DNA from: Owenweeksia sp964619125
GTDB taxonomy: Bacteria > Bacteroidota > Bacteroidia > Flavobacteriales > Schleiferiaceae
NCBI GenBank assembly: GCA_964619125.1
Contig: CAZUCA010000003.1
Span: forward strand, 1 to 64,000
Length of the DNA stretch: 64,000 nt
Direction of reading: 5' to 3'
Part shown: positions 16,297 through 24,993 of the stretch, in pieces
Position numbering within the stretch: the first letter of the stretch is position 1
How the letters are laid out: every line of letters starts with the position of its first letter
Notes under the pieces: model-generated
Seen by the model: the letters and a program-made list of their open reading frames with translations, nothing else
The model's database searches: none
What the model was told of the DNA's origin: nothing
Made by a program: the position numbers and the translations under genes

Positions 16297-17671
16297 AAGC
16301 GGGGTTAATGTCCGAGTTTGCCGATTCAGAACGAGTGCCCGGGTTTCCTAACCTGTCGGTTAAAGGATAGCCAATGTCAACCATATCCTGAATTACATGA
16401 TCGAGTTCATTGGCTGAGGCCTCCAGGTGGTCAAGGTATAAATCCTTGTCTTTATCGTCGGTGTTAGGCAGTTTCATAATTTTTATGAGGCCTAAAATCC
16501 GTGCCAGTGGGGAGCGTACCAAATGCGATTGCGCCCAGGCAATATCGCTCAGTTTACGGTTTTGATCAGCTATCGCGGCAAGTTGACGTTTGTGCTGAGT
16601 TATATCATGGGCAATCACCAGAATACCCTGGATAACACCATTATTATTAATCACTTCAGAGGAAATCAAGACCTCATAAAACTGTCCGTTGCGGGCAGTT
16701 AGTTGCACTTCGAAATCAGTGCAGGGCTGCCCGTTAAGACAGGGATTGATGACTCCAAGCTGAAAGCGACTGCGTTGGTCGGGACTGAGGATGTTGTCCA
16801 GTTTCCAGATTTCCTCCCCATCCGGCAGATTAAGGCGCTTGGCGGCAAAGGCATTGCGGTAAATGATATCGCCCTCAACGGTGGTAATCCATATCATATT
16901 ACTGAAGTTCTCCAGTATTCCCTCTACATCGAGTGAATCAGAGATATTGAACATGCGATAACGGCTCAGTCCATAAATTATGGAAAAGGAGAAAACGGTA
17001 AGTACGGTTGAGGTAATAGGTACTTCCATCTGAAAGTAGGCCGGCAACATTACCTGAGTAATGGTACCCTGTAAGGTAGGTATAAACAGCCCCACGGCAA
17101 TCAATAAGGCCTGTCGCTTTCGCCGAAACTGGGACTCAGAGTTCATGCGTGCCACATACCTGAACAATATCAGCAAGGCCAGCAAAACTACCACTGAAAT
17201 GGCGTGGCGGTGCACATTATCCATACTACCGGGACGGGGAGTATTAATGTATCCCCAAAAATCGTGATCTATAAAGGTTACCGGCGTAGTGTTACCTACG
17301 AAAAGTAAATAAAACGCTAAAAAGGGAAAATAAATAAGGGCCGGAATATAGGCCGGTTGTTGTTTTTTCTTGGAGGTGAAAGTAATGGCAAAATGCAAGC
17401 TCAAAGGGGCGGTCGCAAACCAACTTATGCCCAAAACCCGATCCCAGAATCGCATCAATTCCAGGTCTATAACGGTACGGGCAACTACATCATAAGCCTG
17501 CCACAGGAATAGTGAAATAATAAATGAAGCAAAAATATGGGTAGTCTTACTGCGGGGCAGAAAGAAGAAAAGATATATAAGAATACCGCAATTTAAGAGC
17601 GCTGGAACCAGCGCTAATAATACAGCAAGAATATGACTCAATGTTTCGGTTTGTTTGGCTTGACGAAACAA
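16295..17671 (-). CDS. Membrane PAS protein ending in a histidine-kinase phosphoacceptor domain, no ATPase domain
   Basis: The 458-residue protein has about seven N-terminal membrane helices (residues 10-235, as in the 7TM input region of histidine kinases). A PAS domain follows (about 245-355: VEGILENFSNMIWITTVEGD to ILVIAHDITQHKRQ), then a short coiled helix. His383 in AWAQSHLVRSPLARI aligns with the H-box SHELRTPL of HisKA domains. About 75 residues follow, and there is no N, G1 or G2 box, so no ATP-binding domain. The C-terminus is not obviously truncated by a frameshift; the gene ends in a polar tail. It may accept phosphate from another kinase or act as a phosphatase or scaffold for a response regulator. 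Compare the protein at 41703. Confidence 0.82.
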   Translation of the reverse strand: MFRQAKQTETLSHILAVLLALVPALLNCGILIYLFFFLPRSKTTHIFASFIISLFLWQAYDVVARTVIDLELMRFWDRVLGISWFATAPLSLHFAITFTSKKKQQPAYIPALIYFPFLAFYLLFVGNTTPVTFIDHDFWGYINTPRPGSMDNVHRHAISVVVLLALLILFRYVARMNSESQFRRKRQALLIAVGLFIPTLQGTITQVMLPAYFQMEVPITSTVLTVFSFSIIYGLSRYRMFNISDSLDVEGILENFSNMIWITTVEGDIIYRNAFAAKRLNLPDGEEIWKLDNILSPDQRSRFQLGVINPCLNGQPCTDFEVQLTARNGQFYEVLISSEVINNNGVIQGILVIAHDITQHKRQLAAIADQNRKLSDIAWAQSHLVRSPLARILGLIKIMKLPNTDDKDKDLYLDHLEASANELDHVIQDMVDIGYPLTDRLGNPGTRSESANSDINPA

Positions 17672-17896
17672 TTATATAAAATTTAACGGACATTTCATCC
17701 TGGCAACATCAACAGGATATAAATTTTGCTTAAAACTCCAGCCCCGGCAAGTCAACTGGCAGGGCAGTTGATGCTCATGCCCCCTTATGATTGCTCAGGG
17801 CTAATGACAAGGCCCAAATGGCATGGAAACACTGCTTTGCTGCAAGCCCATTAAGATATCTGCCTTAAATTTGGGATTCATTTCAATCGAAAAAAG

Positions 17897-18352
17897 ATGC
17901 AGTCAAAAGCCAGTACCCCTACTGAGTATTTACAATCACTGCCTGAAGAAAGGCAGGCCGCCATTAGTAAGTTGCGGGAGGTAATCAGCCAGAACCTTCC
18001 GGATGGATTCACCGAGGTGATGACTTATGGCATGCTGGGATATGTAGTACCCCACTCCGTTTATCCCGCCGGCTACCATTGTGACCCTAAGCAGCCCCTC
18101 CCATTTATGAGCGTGGCATCACAAAAAAACTTTGTAGCAGTTTATCATATGGGTATTTATGCCGACCCTGAATTGATGGATTGGTTTGTAAAAGAATATC
18201 CTAAATATGTGAAGACCAAGCTGGATATGGGTAAAAGTTGTATTCGATTTAAAAATATGAACAATATTCCCTTTCAGCTTATCGGTGAGCTGGCCGGAAA
18301 AATGACGGCCGAAGAGTGGATTAAAATATATGAGGAAAACATTAAACCTTAG
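17897..18352 (+). CDS. DUF1801 domain protein
   Basis: The 151-residue protein has the DUF1801 layout: EYLQSLPEERQAAISKLREVI, GFTEVMTYGMLGYVVPH, LPFMSVASQKNFVAVYHMGIY and GKSCIRFKNMNNIPFQLIGEL. It is distant from the DUF1801 protein at 15818 (no IKWNAPSF), so the two are different subfamilies, not a recent duplication. Soluble, function unknown. It stands alone, 225 bp from the divergent PAS gene. Confidence 0.85.
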   Translation: MQSKASTPTEYLQSLPEERQAAISKLREVISQNLPDGFTEVMTYGMLGYVVPHSVYPAGYHCDPKQPLPFMSVASQKNFVAVYHMGIYADPELMDWFVKEYPKYVKTKLDMGKSCIRFKNMNNIPFQLIGELAGKMTAEEWIKIYEENIKP

Positions 18353-18627
18353 TAATTTAAGCTCAGCGGTCGTGAATTGTCGGACAGGCGTGAGCGGCTA
18401 TAAAATTTCCGGCTTTTCGTTCGCTATTTTTTAATCCCATTATTTTCAGTGGCTTAAGGGCAGTCAATGCTCAGGTATTTATGGAGACAATAGCATGGTA
18501 ACTGATTCGAATGAAGTGAATTAGGAAATTTCCGTTACCGAAAAAGAAAGAAAAAACCGTACTGCTGTCAGAACTGAGTAGCCCTCTCAATACCGGCTGG
18601 CGCTACCTGGTCAGGTAATCAACAAAA

Positions 18628-19248
18628 TCAGTTAAAGCGCAGCACCAGGCCGCCGTTGAAGGCGAATTGCGCAATCGGTGAATAGCTGCTTAAGCCGACC
18701 TGGGTGCCTCCCCCATTGCTCCAGTACAAGCCTGCGCCCACATCGGTTATCGGAAAATTGAGATTTACGGCCAGCCGCACTCCCAATAAATCATTGAAAA
18801 AATACTTGATGCCGGCGTTCGGCCCAACGGCAAAGCGGCTGACATCGGTAAAACGGTTTTCATCTGAAGCCAAAATCACCACCCCTAACCTCAATCCGCC
18901 GTAGTACTGAAAGTCCTCATCGCTAGCGGGAAATATTCTTTGCCCCCCCAGCATGATGTAACTTATGCTGGCATCATTACTGTAATTTTCATTAAAAAAG
19001 ATGGAGCGGGCTTCGGCTCTGGTTTGCTGGCGTGAGTAATAAAGTTCTATGGCATAATTAGGATTTAGAACAAAGTCCACACTACCGCCAAAGGTATGGC
19101 CGTCGTCAAAACTGGCCTCGCCACCCGTAATATTAAAGCTGTTGCGAAAAGTATAACCACTAAAGGCAAAAGCCTCTATGGTCTGGGCATTGAGGCTGGC
19201 AGCACCGCCAACAAACAGGATAAATGCTAATAGTTTGAGGTTCTGCAT
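18628..19248 (-). CDS. Outer-membrane beta-barrel protein
   Basis: The 206-residue protein has a signal peptide ending at ASLNAQ and amphipathic strands such as FGGSVDFVLNPNYAIELYYS, YGGLRLGVVILAS and LGVRLAVNLNFPITDVGAGLYW, ending in FNGGLVLRFN with a terminal aromatic-polar pair. Its start overlaps the stop of the upstream lipoprotein gene by one base (TGATG), so the two are translationally coupled. Together with the next barrel and lipoprotein they form a four-gene operon of two repeated pairs. Confidence 0.78.
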   Translation of the reverse strand: MQNLKLLAFILFVGGAASLNAQTIEAFAFSGYTFRNSFNITGGEASFDDGHTFGGSVDFVLNPNYAIELYYSRQQTRAEARSIFFNENYSNDASISYIMLGGQRIFPASDEDFQYYGGLRLGVVILASDENRFTDVSRFAVGPNAGIKYFFNDLLGVRLAVNLNFPITDVGAGLYWSNGGGTQVGLSSYSPIAQFAFNGGLVLRFN

Positions 19249-19871
19249 CAGTTGTTCATTTTTGAAGTATTCTCCTCTGCAAAGAGTCCGTCCTGCCTCA
19301 TGCGTTTGTAAACTTCATACACCACTTCATCAACGGTTCGCTCCAGGTCAGAGGGGTTCATGGTAGAAGTCACCCCGGACCAAACCAACCCCTTATCAAA
19401 AGAGTGGAGATTGCATTCAATGTAATACCTGACGTCTTCTCGTACATAACCGGGGTCGTAAAAGTTGCTGTAGTAGTGGCTGTGATATCCATAGTAGCTA
19501 TAGCCATAGGAATAACTACCTGGCACCCAGGTAGTACTTTTGTCTTTCTGCAATAACCTGAAAGTAAGTACCCCATCAAATCCCTGACGTTGAAGTATGG
19601 CCTTGCTTTTTGAGGTATCCATTACCACCGCCTGGGTGCCCAGTACCTGGTGTGAAGGCACAAATATTGGATTATAGGAAGCCAGTTTTTGCTCGGCATG
19701 GCGGCGAGAGGTTTCATTAGTACTTAATACTGCCACCATCACTTTGCTAAAATCTCCCTGACGCAGTTGCACGCCCGGCGCCTTCCATGAATTTACGACC
19801 CTGGTACTGCTGCAGCCATACAGCGCTGTCAGCATCACTAAAGTCATTCCCAATATTCTAATCTCTTTCAT
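19248..19871 (-). CDS. DUF4136-like lipoprotein
   Basis: The 207-residue protein has a lipobox ALYGC (Cys20). It opens with STRVVNSWKAPGVQLRQGDFSKVMVAVLS and has a Tyr/Gly/His-rich segment (about residues 122-145) before RYYIECNLHSFDKGLVWSG. The pattern of a small-strand N-terminal domain, an AGRQGFDGVL-like middle and a W-x-G with a final helix is like DUF4136 lipoproteins, but similarity is only moderate. It is followed by, and coupled to, an outer-membrane barrel, so it may be an accessory lipoprotein of that barrel. Function unknown. Confidence 0.72.
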   Translation of the reverse strand: MKEIRILGMTLVMLTALYGCSSTRVVNSWKAPGVQLRQGDFSKVMVAVLSTNETSRRHAEQKLASYNPIFVPSHQVLGTQAVVMDTSKSKAILQRQGFDGVLTFRLLQKDKSTTWVPGSYSYGYSYYGYHSHYYSNFYDPGYVREDVRYYIECNLHSFDKGLVWSGVTSTMNPSDLERTVDEVVYEVYKRMRQDGLFAEENTSKMNN

Positions 19872-19883
19872 TATCTAATTCTT

Positions 19884-20498
19884 TTAAAAAGTGTCCCACC
19901 AAAAGCCTATTTTAAAACTGGTATAGCTCATCGCACTTGTTGACTGGGCGGCAAAGGCCTGGTTATACTGAACTCCAAGGTGAAGAAAGGCACCATAGCC
20001 AAGCGGAAAGGCCACCCCGGCCATAGGGGCTAATCCGGCATGCCAGTTATCTTCCCTGAAGGCATAAAGTCCCATTTCCAGCCGTCTTTCTATATAATAA
20101 GTGCCCACGCCCAGCCCCAGATAAGGATGAAACTTCTCTGACTGGAAATGATAATTGGCAGTGGCCAGAATCGGCAAACTGTTCACAAAGCGAAATTGCT
20201 TGGCACTAAGAGTAATATTGCGCTCAGGACCTTTAATTACCTCACTCACTATACCATCACTGGCCTCCCTGAATACGTTCCAGCCACTGCTGAAGCCCAG
20301 TGAAAAGTTTGGGTTTAAAAGATACAGGCCGGAGACATTCAGTCCCCTGAAACTAAAGTCATCAGTAAAATCACTCAGGCCTCCCCCGGGCAGGGCCGGG
20401 CTATAGGACAGTCCAAAGAAATGGCTGTGTTGGGCCTGCGCCGAAAAACACAGGCACAACGTCATTGAAATCAATATCATTCGTCTTTTTAACTGCAT
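19884..20498 (-). CDS. Outer-membrane beta-barrel protein
   Basis: The 204-residue protein has a signal peptide ending at CFSAQAQ and barrel strands (SHFFGLSYSPALPGGGL, GLNVSGLYLLNPNFSLGFSSGWN, HPYLGLGVGTYYIERRLEMGL, GAFLHLGVQYNQAF). It ends FKIGFWWDTF, with the aromatic end expected for insertion by the BAM machinery. The next gene on the strand begins 12 bp downstream and the previous ends 4 bp upstream, so it is inside the four-gene operon. Confidence 0.78.
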   Translation of the reverse strand: MQLKRRMILISMTLCLCFSAQAQHSHFFGLSYSPALPGGGLSDFTDDFSFRGLNVSGLYLLNPNFSLGFSSGWNVFREASDGIVSEVIKGPERNITLSAKQFRFVNSLPILATANYHFQSEKFHPYLGLGVGTYYIERRLEMGLYAFREDNWHAGLAPMAGVAFPLGYGAFLHLGVQYNQAFAAQSTSAMSYTSFKIGFWWDTF

Positions 20499-20502
20499 AG
20501 CC

Positions 20503-21168
20503 CTAGTTTTTATGGAGATAAGGTGAGTCGGTGAACATGCGATCTATGCCGCGCTCTACCCGCGACCGGAGGTTGGAGCGTCCATCAATCAGGGCGTTAA
20601 TTGCCCCAGACCACAGCACTTCCAACTGGTCGTTGGCCAGGGGGTTGTTGGGATCAAACATTTCTATAATGAGGCTCCCTTCACGGTAAGCGTAGATAGA
20701 TGAGTAGCAACAGTAGCCCGGGTACCCGGGGTAATAGCCCCCCGGGGGATAAGGCGGATACCAGCCCCAGCCACCCCAATCGCCCCAGTAGTCCCACCAA
20801 CCACCAACGGCAAAATTGACGTTTTCCAGTACCGAAACCAGTACAATTACGTCGGAACCATTTTGCATGGGATCGCTGCTTTCGGTCCAGCCAGCCTCGT
20901 TGAGATGATCCCTGATTTCATCAATAACAAATTGCTGGTTGGCCGGGTCTATTGAAACTTCCCCCTGCTGGCCCAGCACTTCGATGCTATCGGCAATAAC
21001 GTAAGTTTGGTAATCCTGATAGTTTACATCGTTATTCTCAATTGACAGCACCAGATCAAGCTCGTCCTCATACTGGGCACCCTGGGGGTTACAGGCCACT
21101 GTCGCCATGAAGGCGGCAATTATCAAATATCTATAAATAACAGGGGTGGAACCTTCGGGTAGTATCAT
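20503..21168 (-). CDS. DUF4136 lipoprotein
   Basis: The 221-residue protein has a lipobox MATVAC (Cys26). It follows the DUF4136 layout: DVNYQDYQTYVIADSIEV at the start, IDEIRDHLNEAGWTES, a domain DVIVLVSVLENVNFAVGG, then LEVLWSGAINALIDG and ERGIDRMFTDSPYL. A Trp/Gly/Pro/Tyr-rich insert (about 122-155) is low-complexity and probably exposed. It is the first gene of a four-gene minus-strand operon with two barrels. The family is envelope-associated with no proven function. Confidence 0.82.
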   Translation of the reverse strand: MILPEGSTPVIYRYLIIAAFMATVACNPQGAQYEDELDLVLSIENNDVNYQDYQTYVIADSIEVLGQQGEVSIDPANQQFVIDEIRDHLNEAGWTESSDPMQNGSDVIVLVSVLENVNFAVGGWWDYWGDWGGWGWYPPYPPGGYYPGYPGYCCYSSIYAYREGSLIIEMFDPNNPLANDQLEVLWSGAINALIDGRSNLRSRVERGIDRMFTDSPYLHKN

Positions 21169-21338
21169 AAGCCAGTTTGGGTTTAGCAGTGAAACACTTC
21201 ATCACCAGTCTAAAAATAACAGAAAATTCAGTTCACCCACTCATTGTCAAATGTTTGTGATAGATATTATTGATTGAAAATTAACAATAGTTAAAGAGCC
21301 TAGGCTTAATTTAAAAATCCAAAAACCACAGAATTGCA

Positions 21339-22433
21339 ATGAACTACCTGCCTGTTTTTTCCGACCGGGTGAAGCGCCCATCTCTGTATGTACAAAAAAT
21401 AATTAGCCACCCCATAAGCCTGCTGATAATTTTAGTGCTGACATCACTGGTCAGCAATGCCCAACACGACAGCTTGGTGCTAAATAACGGCGATATCATT
21501 GTTGGTGAAGTCAAGCAAATGACCAAACAGGTGCTAATCATTGAAACGGACTACAGCGATTCCGATTTTAAGGTGGAGTGGGATAAGGTTTCGGAGTTGT
21601 ATTCAGATCAACTGTATACGGTAGCCCTTGAAAACAGGGTATTGCTGGCGCCAGCCACTATTAAAACCAGCAGCCCGGGTGTTTTGCGGGTGGAGGATAA
21701 TCGCAACATAAAGGAGATAAAGGTTAATGACATTGTTTATTTCCGCCAATTGGATGAGTCTTTCTGGAGCAAAATGTCGGCCTCAGTTGATTTTGGTTAC
21801 AGCCTTACAAAAGCGCAAAACCTCCAACAATACAATGCCAGCGCTACCCTCGGCTTTAAAACACCACAGTGGACTATCAACGCCAACTATCGCCAGGTAC
21901 GCAGCAGCCAGGATGATGTGGATCCGGTGCGCCGGGTGGAGGGAGCATTAAGAGCTGATTACTTGCTTAGAAATGGCATTTTCTTCGGGGCCGGTCTTAA
22001 CTTTCTTTCCAATTCAGAACAAAATCTTTCCCTGCGTACCACCGGGGTGCTGGGGGGTGGCTACTATTTCGTACAGCACAGTTCCTGGTACTGGAATGCT
22101 TTTACCGGAGTGGCCATAAACGACGAGAATTTCGAAGCCAGTGTGGATGTTAATGGTGTATCGGCCGATCGCGAAAGCTATGAAGGCGTGGTCGGCACGG
22201 AAATCAATCTTTACAATACCGGCGATCTCAACCTGTTTACCAATGTTTACTGGTATCCCAGCTTTACCGAACAAGGGCGCCACCGGGTAGACTATAAGTT
22301 TGACATTTCCTATGACCTGCCTCTTGACTTTTATGTTAAAGCCGGCCTCACCTTAAATTATGATAATCAGCCCGCCCCCGGAGCTTCTGATACCGACTAT
22401 GTAGTGGTTACAGGCTTTGGCTGGGAATTATAA
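21339..22433 (+). CDS. DUF481 outer-membrane protein
   Basis: The 364-residue product has a long signal region (hydrophobic 25-40, cleaved near VSNAQ). An N-terminal SH3-like or small beta domain (HDSLVLNNGDIIVGEVKQM...LIIETDYSDSDFKVEWDKV) comes next, and then a beta-barrel from about residue 140 (WSKMSASVDFGYSLTKAQN). This matches DUF481, whose members are salt- or stress-induced outer-membrane barrels in some bacteria. The start opens a long + strand run of genes, and the next gene is 17 bp downstream. Function unknown. Confidence 0.85.
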   Translation: MNYLPVFSDRVKRPSLYVQKIISHPISLLIILVLTSLVSNAQHDSLVLNNGDIIVGEVKQMTKQVLIIETDYSDSDFKVEWDKVSELYSDQLYTVALENRVLLAPATIKTSSPGVLRVEDNRNIKEIKVNDIVYFRQLDESFWSKMSASVDFGYSLTKAQNLQQYNASATLGFKTPQWTINANYRQVRSSQDDVDPVRRVEGALRADYLLRNGIFFGAGLNFLSNSEQNLSLRTTGVLGGGYYFVQHSSWYWNAFTGVAINDENFEASVDVNGVSADRESYEGVVGTEINLYNTGDLNLFTNVYWYPSFTEQGRHRVDYKFDISYDLPLDFYVKAGLTLNYDNQPAPGASDTDYVVVTGFGWEL

Positions 22434-22450
22434 CCTACTTAAACCATATA

Positions 22451-22954
22451 ATGATGAAAAACCGAACTACCAGCATTTTAATGGCCTTACTTAGTTTCTG
22501 CTTTTGCTTAAACACAGGCTTAATGGCTCAATCCACCAGCGTGGAGACCCAACTTATCCTGGAGATGTGGGGCATTGAAAAGAAGGAAATTTTCCGACAG
22601 AATATGGCACTATCTATTGAGCAAGCGGAAGCTTTCTGGCCCCTTTATCAGCAATATGCTTCTGCTCGTCAGGATCTGGCCAAAGAGCGCATTGCCATTT
22701 TGCAGGACTATAGCCAGAGCTATCAAAATCTGAACAATGAAATGGCCGACGAACTAATGCTCAGGCTTTTTAAAAATAATTTGGCGATAGAAAAGCTGCA
22801 GCACAAATACTACAATAAAATAAAGAAGGCGGTAAATCCTTTACAGGCGGCACATTTTGTTCAAATCGAAAAGTATCTGGAAGCGGCCATCCGCATGGAA
22901 ACCCAAAACGCCCTTCCCTTCATAGGGGAACTCGAACAAATGCGGGTAAAGTGA
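22451..22954 (+). CDS. Secreted helical protein, Spy/CpxP-like composition
   Basis: The 167-residue protein has a signal peptide (ending near GLMAQS) and is otherwise almost all alpha-helical with many charged residues. The stretch IEQAEAFWPLYQQYASARQDLAKER resembles a family of exported Bacteroidota proteins with EAxxFWPxYxxY repeats. It may be a small chaperone-like or sensor-like envelope protein by analogy, which is only inference. It is co-directional with DUF481 (17 bp gap) and precedes a beta-barrel gene. Confidence 0.62.
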   Translation: MMKNRTTSILMALLSFCFCLNTGLMAQSTSVETQLILEMWGIEKKEIFRQNMALSIEQAEAFWPLYQQYASARQDLAKERIAILQDYSQSYQNLNNEMADELMLRLFKNNLAIEKLQHKYYNKIKKAVNPLQAAHFVQIEKYLEAAIRMETQNALPFIGELEQMRVK

Positions 22955-22999
22955 CCGGCAGGCAGCATTATAAAAATTGAAGCGGAAGGAGATTAAGGG

Positions 23000-23860
23000 G
23001 TGAAAACTAAAATCACATACAAATTGACTCAAGCCTCCAATACGAGCAGCAACTGGTGGTGGCTACCGGCATTTTGTTTATCAGCCTCCTGCTATGCACA
23101 AAGCTATTACAGCCCTGACTCCACTTTAACTTCACCGCGGCTTTACCTCTCTGCCGGCATCTATTTTCCCGAGATCACCACCTCTATTCGCATAGATTCA
23201 AGGCTGGGCCTGGGCACCGATATAAGCCTGGAAGATGATCTTAAGTTAAGCAATAACACCTCGGTATTCCGCGGTCAGGCCCTGTTTCCGGTCAGCCAGC
23301 GGTCAGAGCTTCTCATCGGTTATACCAATATTAACCGCAGCAATGGACTTGAGCTGGAAAAAGACTTCACCATCAGGGACACCGTGTTTTATGCCGGGGC
23401 CAAGGCCCACATAAAATTTGATGTTTACCACTACGCTCTTGGTTGGCGCTATTCTTTTCTGGAGGGCCCAGGCTGGAAGGCAGGCTTATCGCTCGGGGCA
23501 CGCTTAATCCAGTTTAAAACCCGCTTCGAGGCCGGCATCAACCGCAACCAATATTACCGCGAGGCCAGTATTATCGCTCCGGCGCTACTCTTTGGCGGAC
23601 ATATAAGTGGCTACCTTACGCCAAAGCTACTGGGACGCTACTCGCTGGAGTACCTGCGCCTGTCGGTTTCCGATATTAAAATTCATATCCTGGAATCCGG
23701 GGTGTCCCTGCGTTACTTTATTTTTGAAAATTTTGCCCTCGGGGCCGGTTATGCGGCCAATGATTACCGGGTACGTGAGCTGCCTTTTAATGATGACTTC
23801 CAGGGTAAAGTAATCTTTTCCTTTAGTGGTTTTCACAGCTTTGTGTCAGCACGCTTTTAA
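23000..23860 (+). CDS. Outer-membrane beta-barrel protein
   Basis: The 286-residue frame begins with GTG at 23000; no ATG fits a signal peptide better. The hydrophobic stretch WWWLPAFCLSASCYAQS ends in a signal cleavage site. Strands include PRLYLSAGIYFPEITTSIRID, GYTNINRSNGLELEKDF, FDVYHYALGWRYSF and HISGYLTPKLLGRYSLEYLRL, and the last residues are SFVSARF with a terminal Phe. It is a barrel without a recognised subfamily. The FGE gene starts 10 bp downstream, so it is probably the same operon. Confidence 0.78.
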   Translation: MKTKITYKLTQASNTSSNWWWLPAFCLSASCYAQSYYSPDSTLTSPRLYLSAGIYFPEITTSIRIDSRLGLGTDISLEDDLKLSNNTSVFRGQALFPVSQRSELLIGYTNINRSNGLELEKDFTIRDTVFYAGAKAHIKFDVYHYALGWRYSFLEGPGWKAGLSLGARLIQFKTRFEAGINRNQYYREASIIAPALLFGGHISGYLTPKLLGRYSLEYLRLSVSDIKIHILESGVSLRYFIFENFALGAGYAANDYRVRELPFNDDFQGKVIFSFSGFHSFVSARF

Positions 23861-23870
23861 CAGATCGCCC

Positions 23871-24992
23871 ATGAATGAGGAGTTAACAAAACCTAAAATT
23901 TCACTTTCAGAAACCCTGAGCAAATTAGCCTTTCCGCTTCTGATAACGTCCTATTTTCTTACTGCCTGCGGTGGCAAGCAGGAAACACAACAGGCCGATA
24001 ATTCAGGTTCAGAAGTTGGCACCTCCCCCCTGGCTAGTACCACTAATCCAGCACCCGAGGGCATGGTGCTGATACCGGCTGGATCTTATTTAATTGGTAG
24101 TGAGGATAAGTATGCCCAGCACTCTGAAGGGCCTGAGTACCCGGTAAAAATTTCTGCCTTTTATATGGATCAGAGCGAAGTAACCAATGCCCAGTTTGCG
24201 GCATTTGTTGAAGCAACCGCTTATGTAACGGTAGCCGAGCGGCCGGTGGATTGGGATGAATTAAAAAAACAGCTTCCTCCCGGCACGCCCAAACCAGCTG
24301 ACTCTTTACTCCAGCCCGGTTCATTGGTGTTTCGGCCTCACCCGGCGGCCAATCTCCACGATATTTCACAATGGTGGTCATGGCAAATTGGTGCCAACTG
24401 GCGTCATCCCCATGGGCCGGACAGCGACTTGGAAGGACTCGGAAATCACCCGGTGGTACATATTGCCTTTGAGGATGCCCAGGCCTATGCCAAATGGGCG
24501 GGTAAACGCCTGCCCACCGAAGCGGAATGGGAAATAGCCGCCCGGGCTGGGCAGCATCGCGCCTTTTCATGGGGTACCGAGCTTACCCCCGCCGGAGAGT
24601 ATTTGGCCAACTTCTACCAGGGCCGCTTTCCCGATGGTAATACCGCCCGCGACGGCTATGCCCGCACCGCACCGGTAATGAGTTACCCCCCCAATGAATT
24701 TGGGCTTTACGACATGATTGGCAACGTTTGGGAATGGACTTCTGACTGGTACCGACCCGACACCCATGTTCAGAATAAATCAGTATCTGCCCGTGGTTGT
24801 ATTAACCCCGCCGGCCCCGCAAAGAGTTTTGACCCTCAGGAGCCGCTGGTACCCAAGCGCGTCACCAAGGGTGGCTCCTATCTCTGTAGTGAAGAATACT
24901 GCAGCAACTACCGGCCCAGTGCCCGTATGGCCACCGCCTTTGATTCGGGACAGGAGCACCTGGGGTTCCGCTGTGTAAAAAGCCTTGATTGA
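23871..24992 (+). CDS. Formylglycine-generating enzyme (FGE/SUMF1 family), lipoprotein form
   Basis: ATG 23871 gives 373 residues with a lipobox SYFLTAC (lipid Cys33), so the enzyme is anchored in the envelope, where exported sulfatases fold. The family oxidises a Cys in the sulfatase motif to C-alpha-formylglycine. Its catalytic Cys pair is conserved as Cys339 and Cys344 in GGSYLCSEEYC, the spacing of human FGE Cys336/Cys341. Other family marks are MVLIPAGSYLIGSED, FYMDQSEVTNAQFAAFV, RLPTEAEWEIAARAG and GNVWEWTSDWY. Most FGE-like proteins lack the Cys pair, so this looks active. The four sulfatases start 2.4 kb downstream. It is 1 bp from the sensor-kinase gene. Confidence 0.92.
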   Translation: MNEELTKPKISLSETLSKLAFPLLITSYFLTACGGKQETQQADNSGSEVGTSPLASTTNPAPEGMVLIPAGSYLIGSEDKYAQHSEGPEYPVKISAFYMDQSEVTNAQFAAFVEATAYVTVAERPVDWDELKKQLPPGTPKPADSLLQPGSLVFRPHPAANLHDISQWWSWQIGANWRHPHGPDSDLEGLGNHPVVHIAFEDAQAYAKWAGKRLPTEAEWEIAARAGQHRAFSWGTELTPAGEYLANFYQGRFPDGNTARDGYARTAPVMSYPPNEFGLYDMIGNVWEWTSDWYRPDTHVQNKSVSARGCINPAGPAKSFDPQEPLVPKRVTKGGSYLCSEEYCSNYRPSARMATAFDSGQEHLGFRCVKSLD

Positions 24993-24993
24993 T

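Noticed and set aside
18480..18627. Coding-like tail (KTVLLSELSSPLNTGWRYLVR region) downstream of the second DUF1801 gene
   Set aside because: It has no start codon and follows an in-frame stop; without a search it cannot be told from chance.
24043..24570. A 175-codon open frame on the minus strand inside the FGE gene
   Set aside because: It lies antisense to a well-supported gene, is rich in Pro/Arg/His as expected for a shadow frame, and has no recognisable motif.
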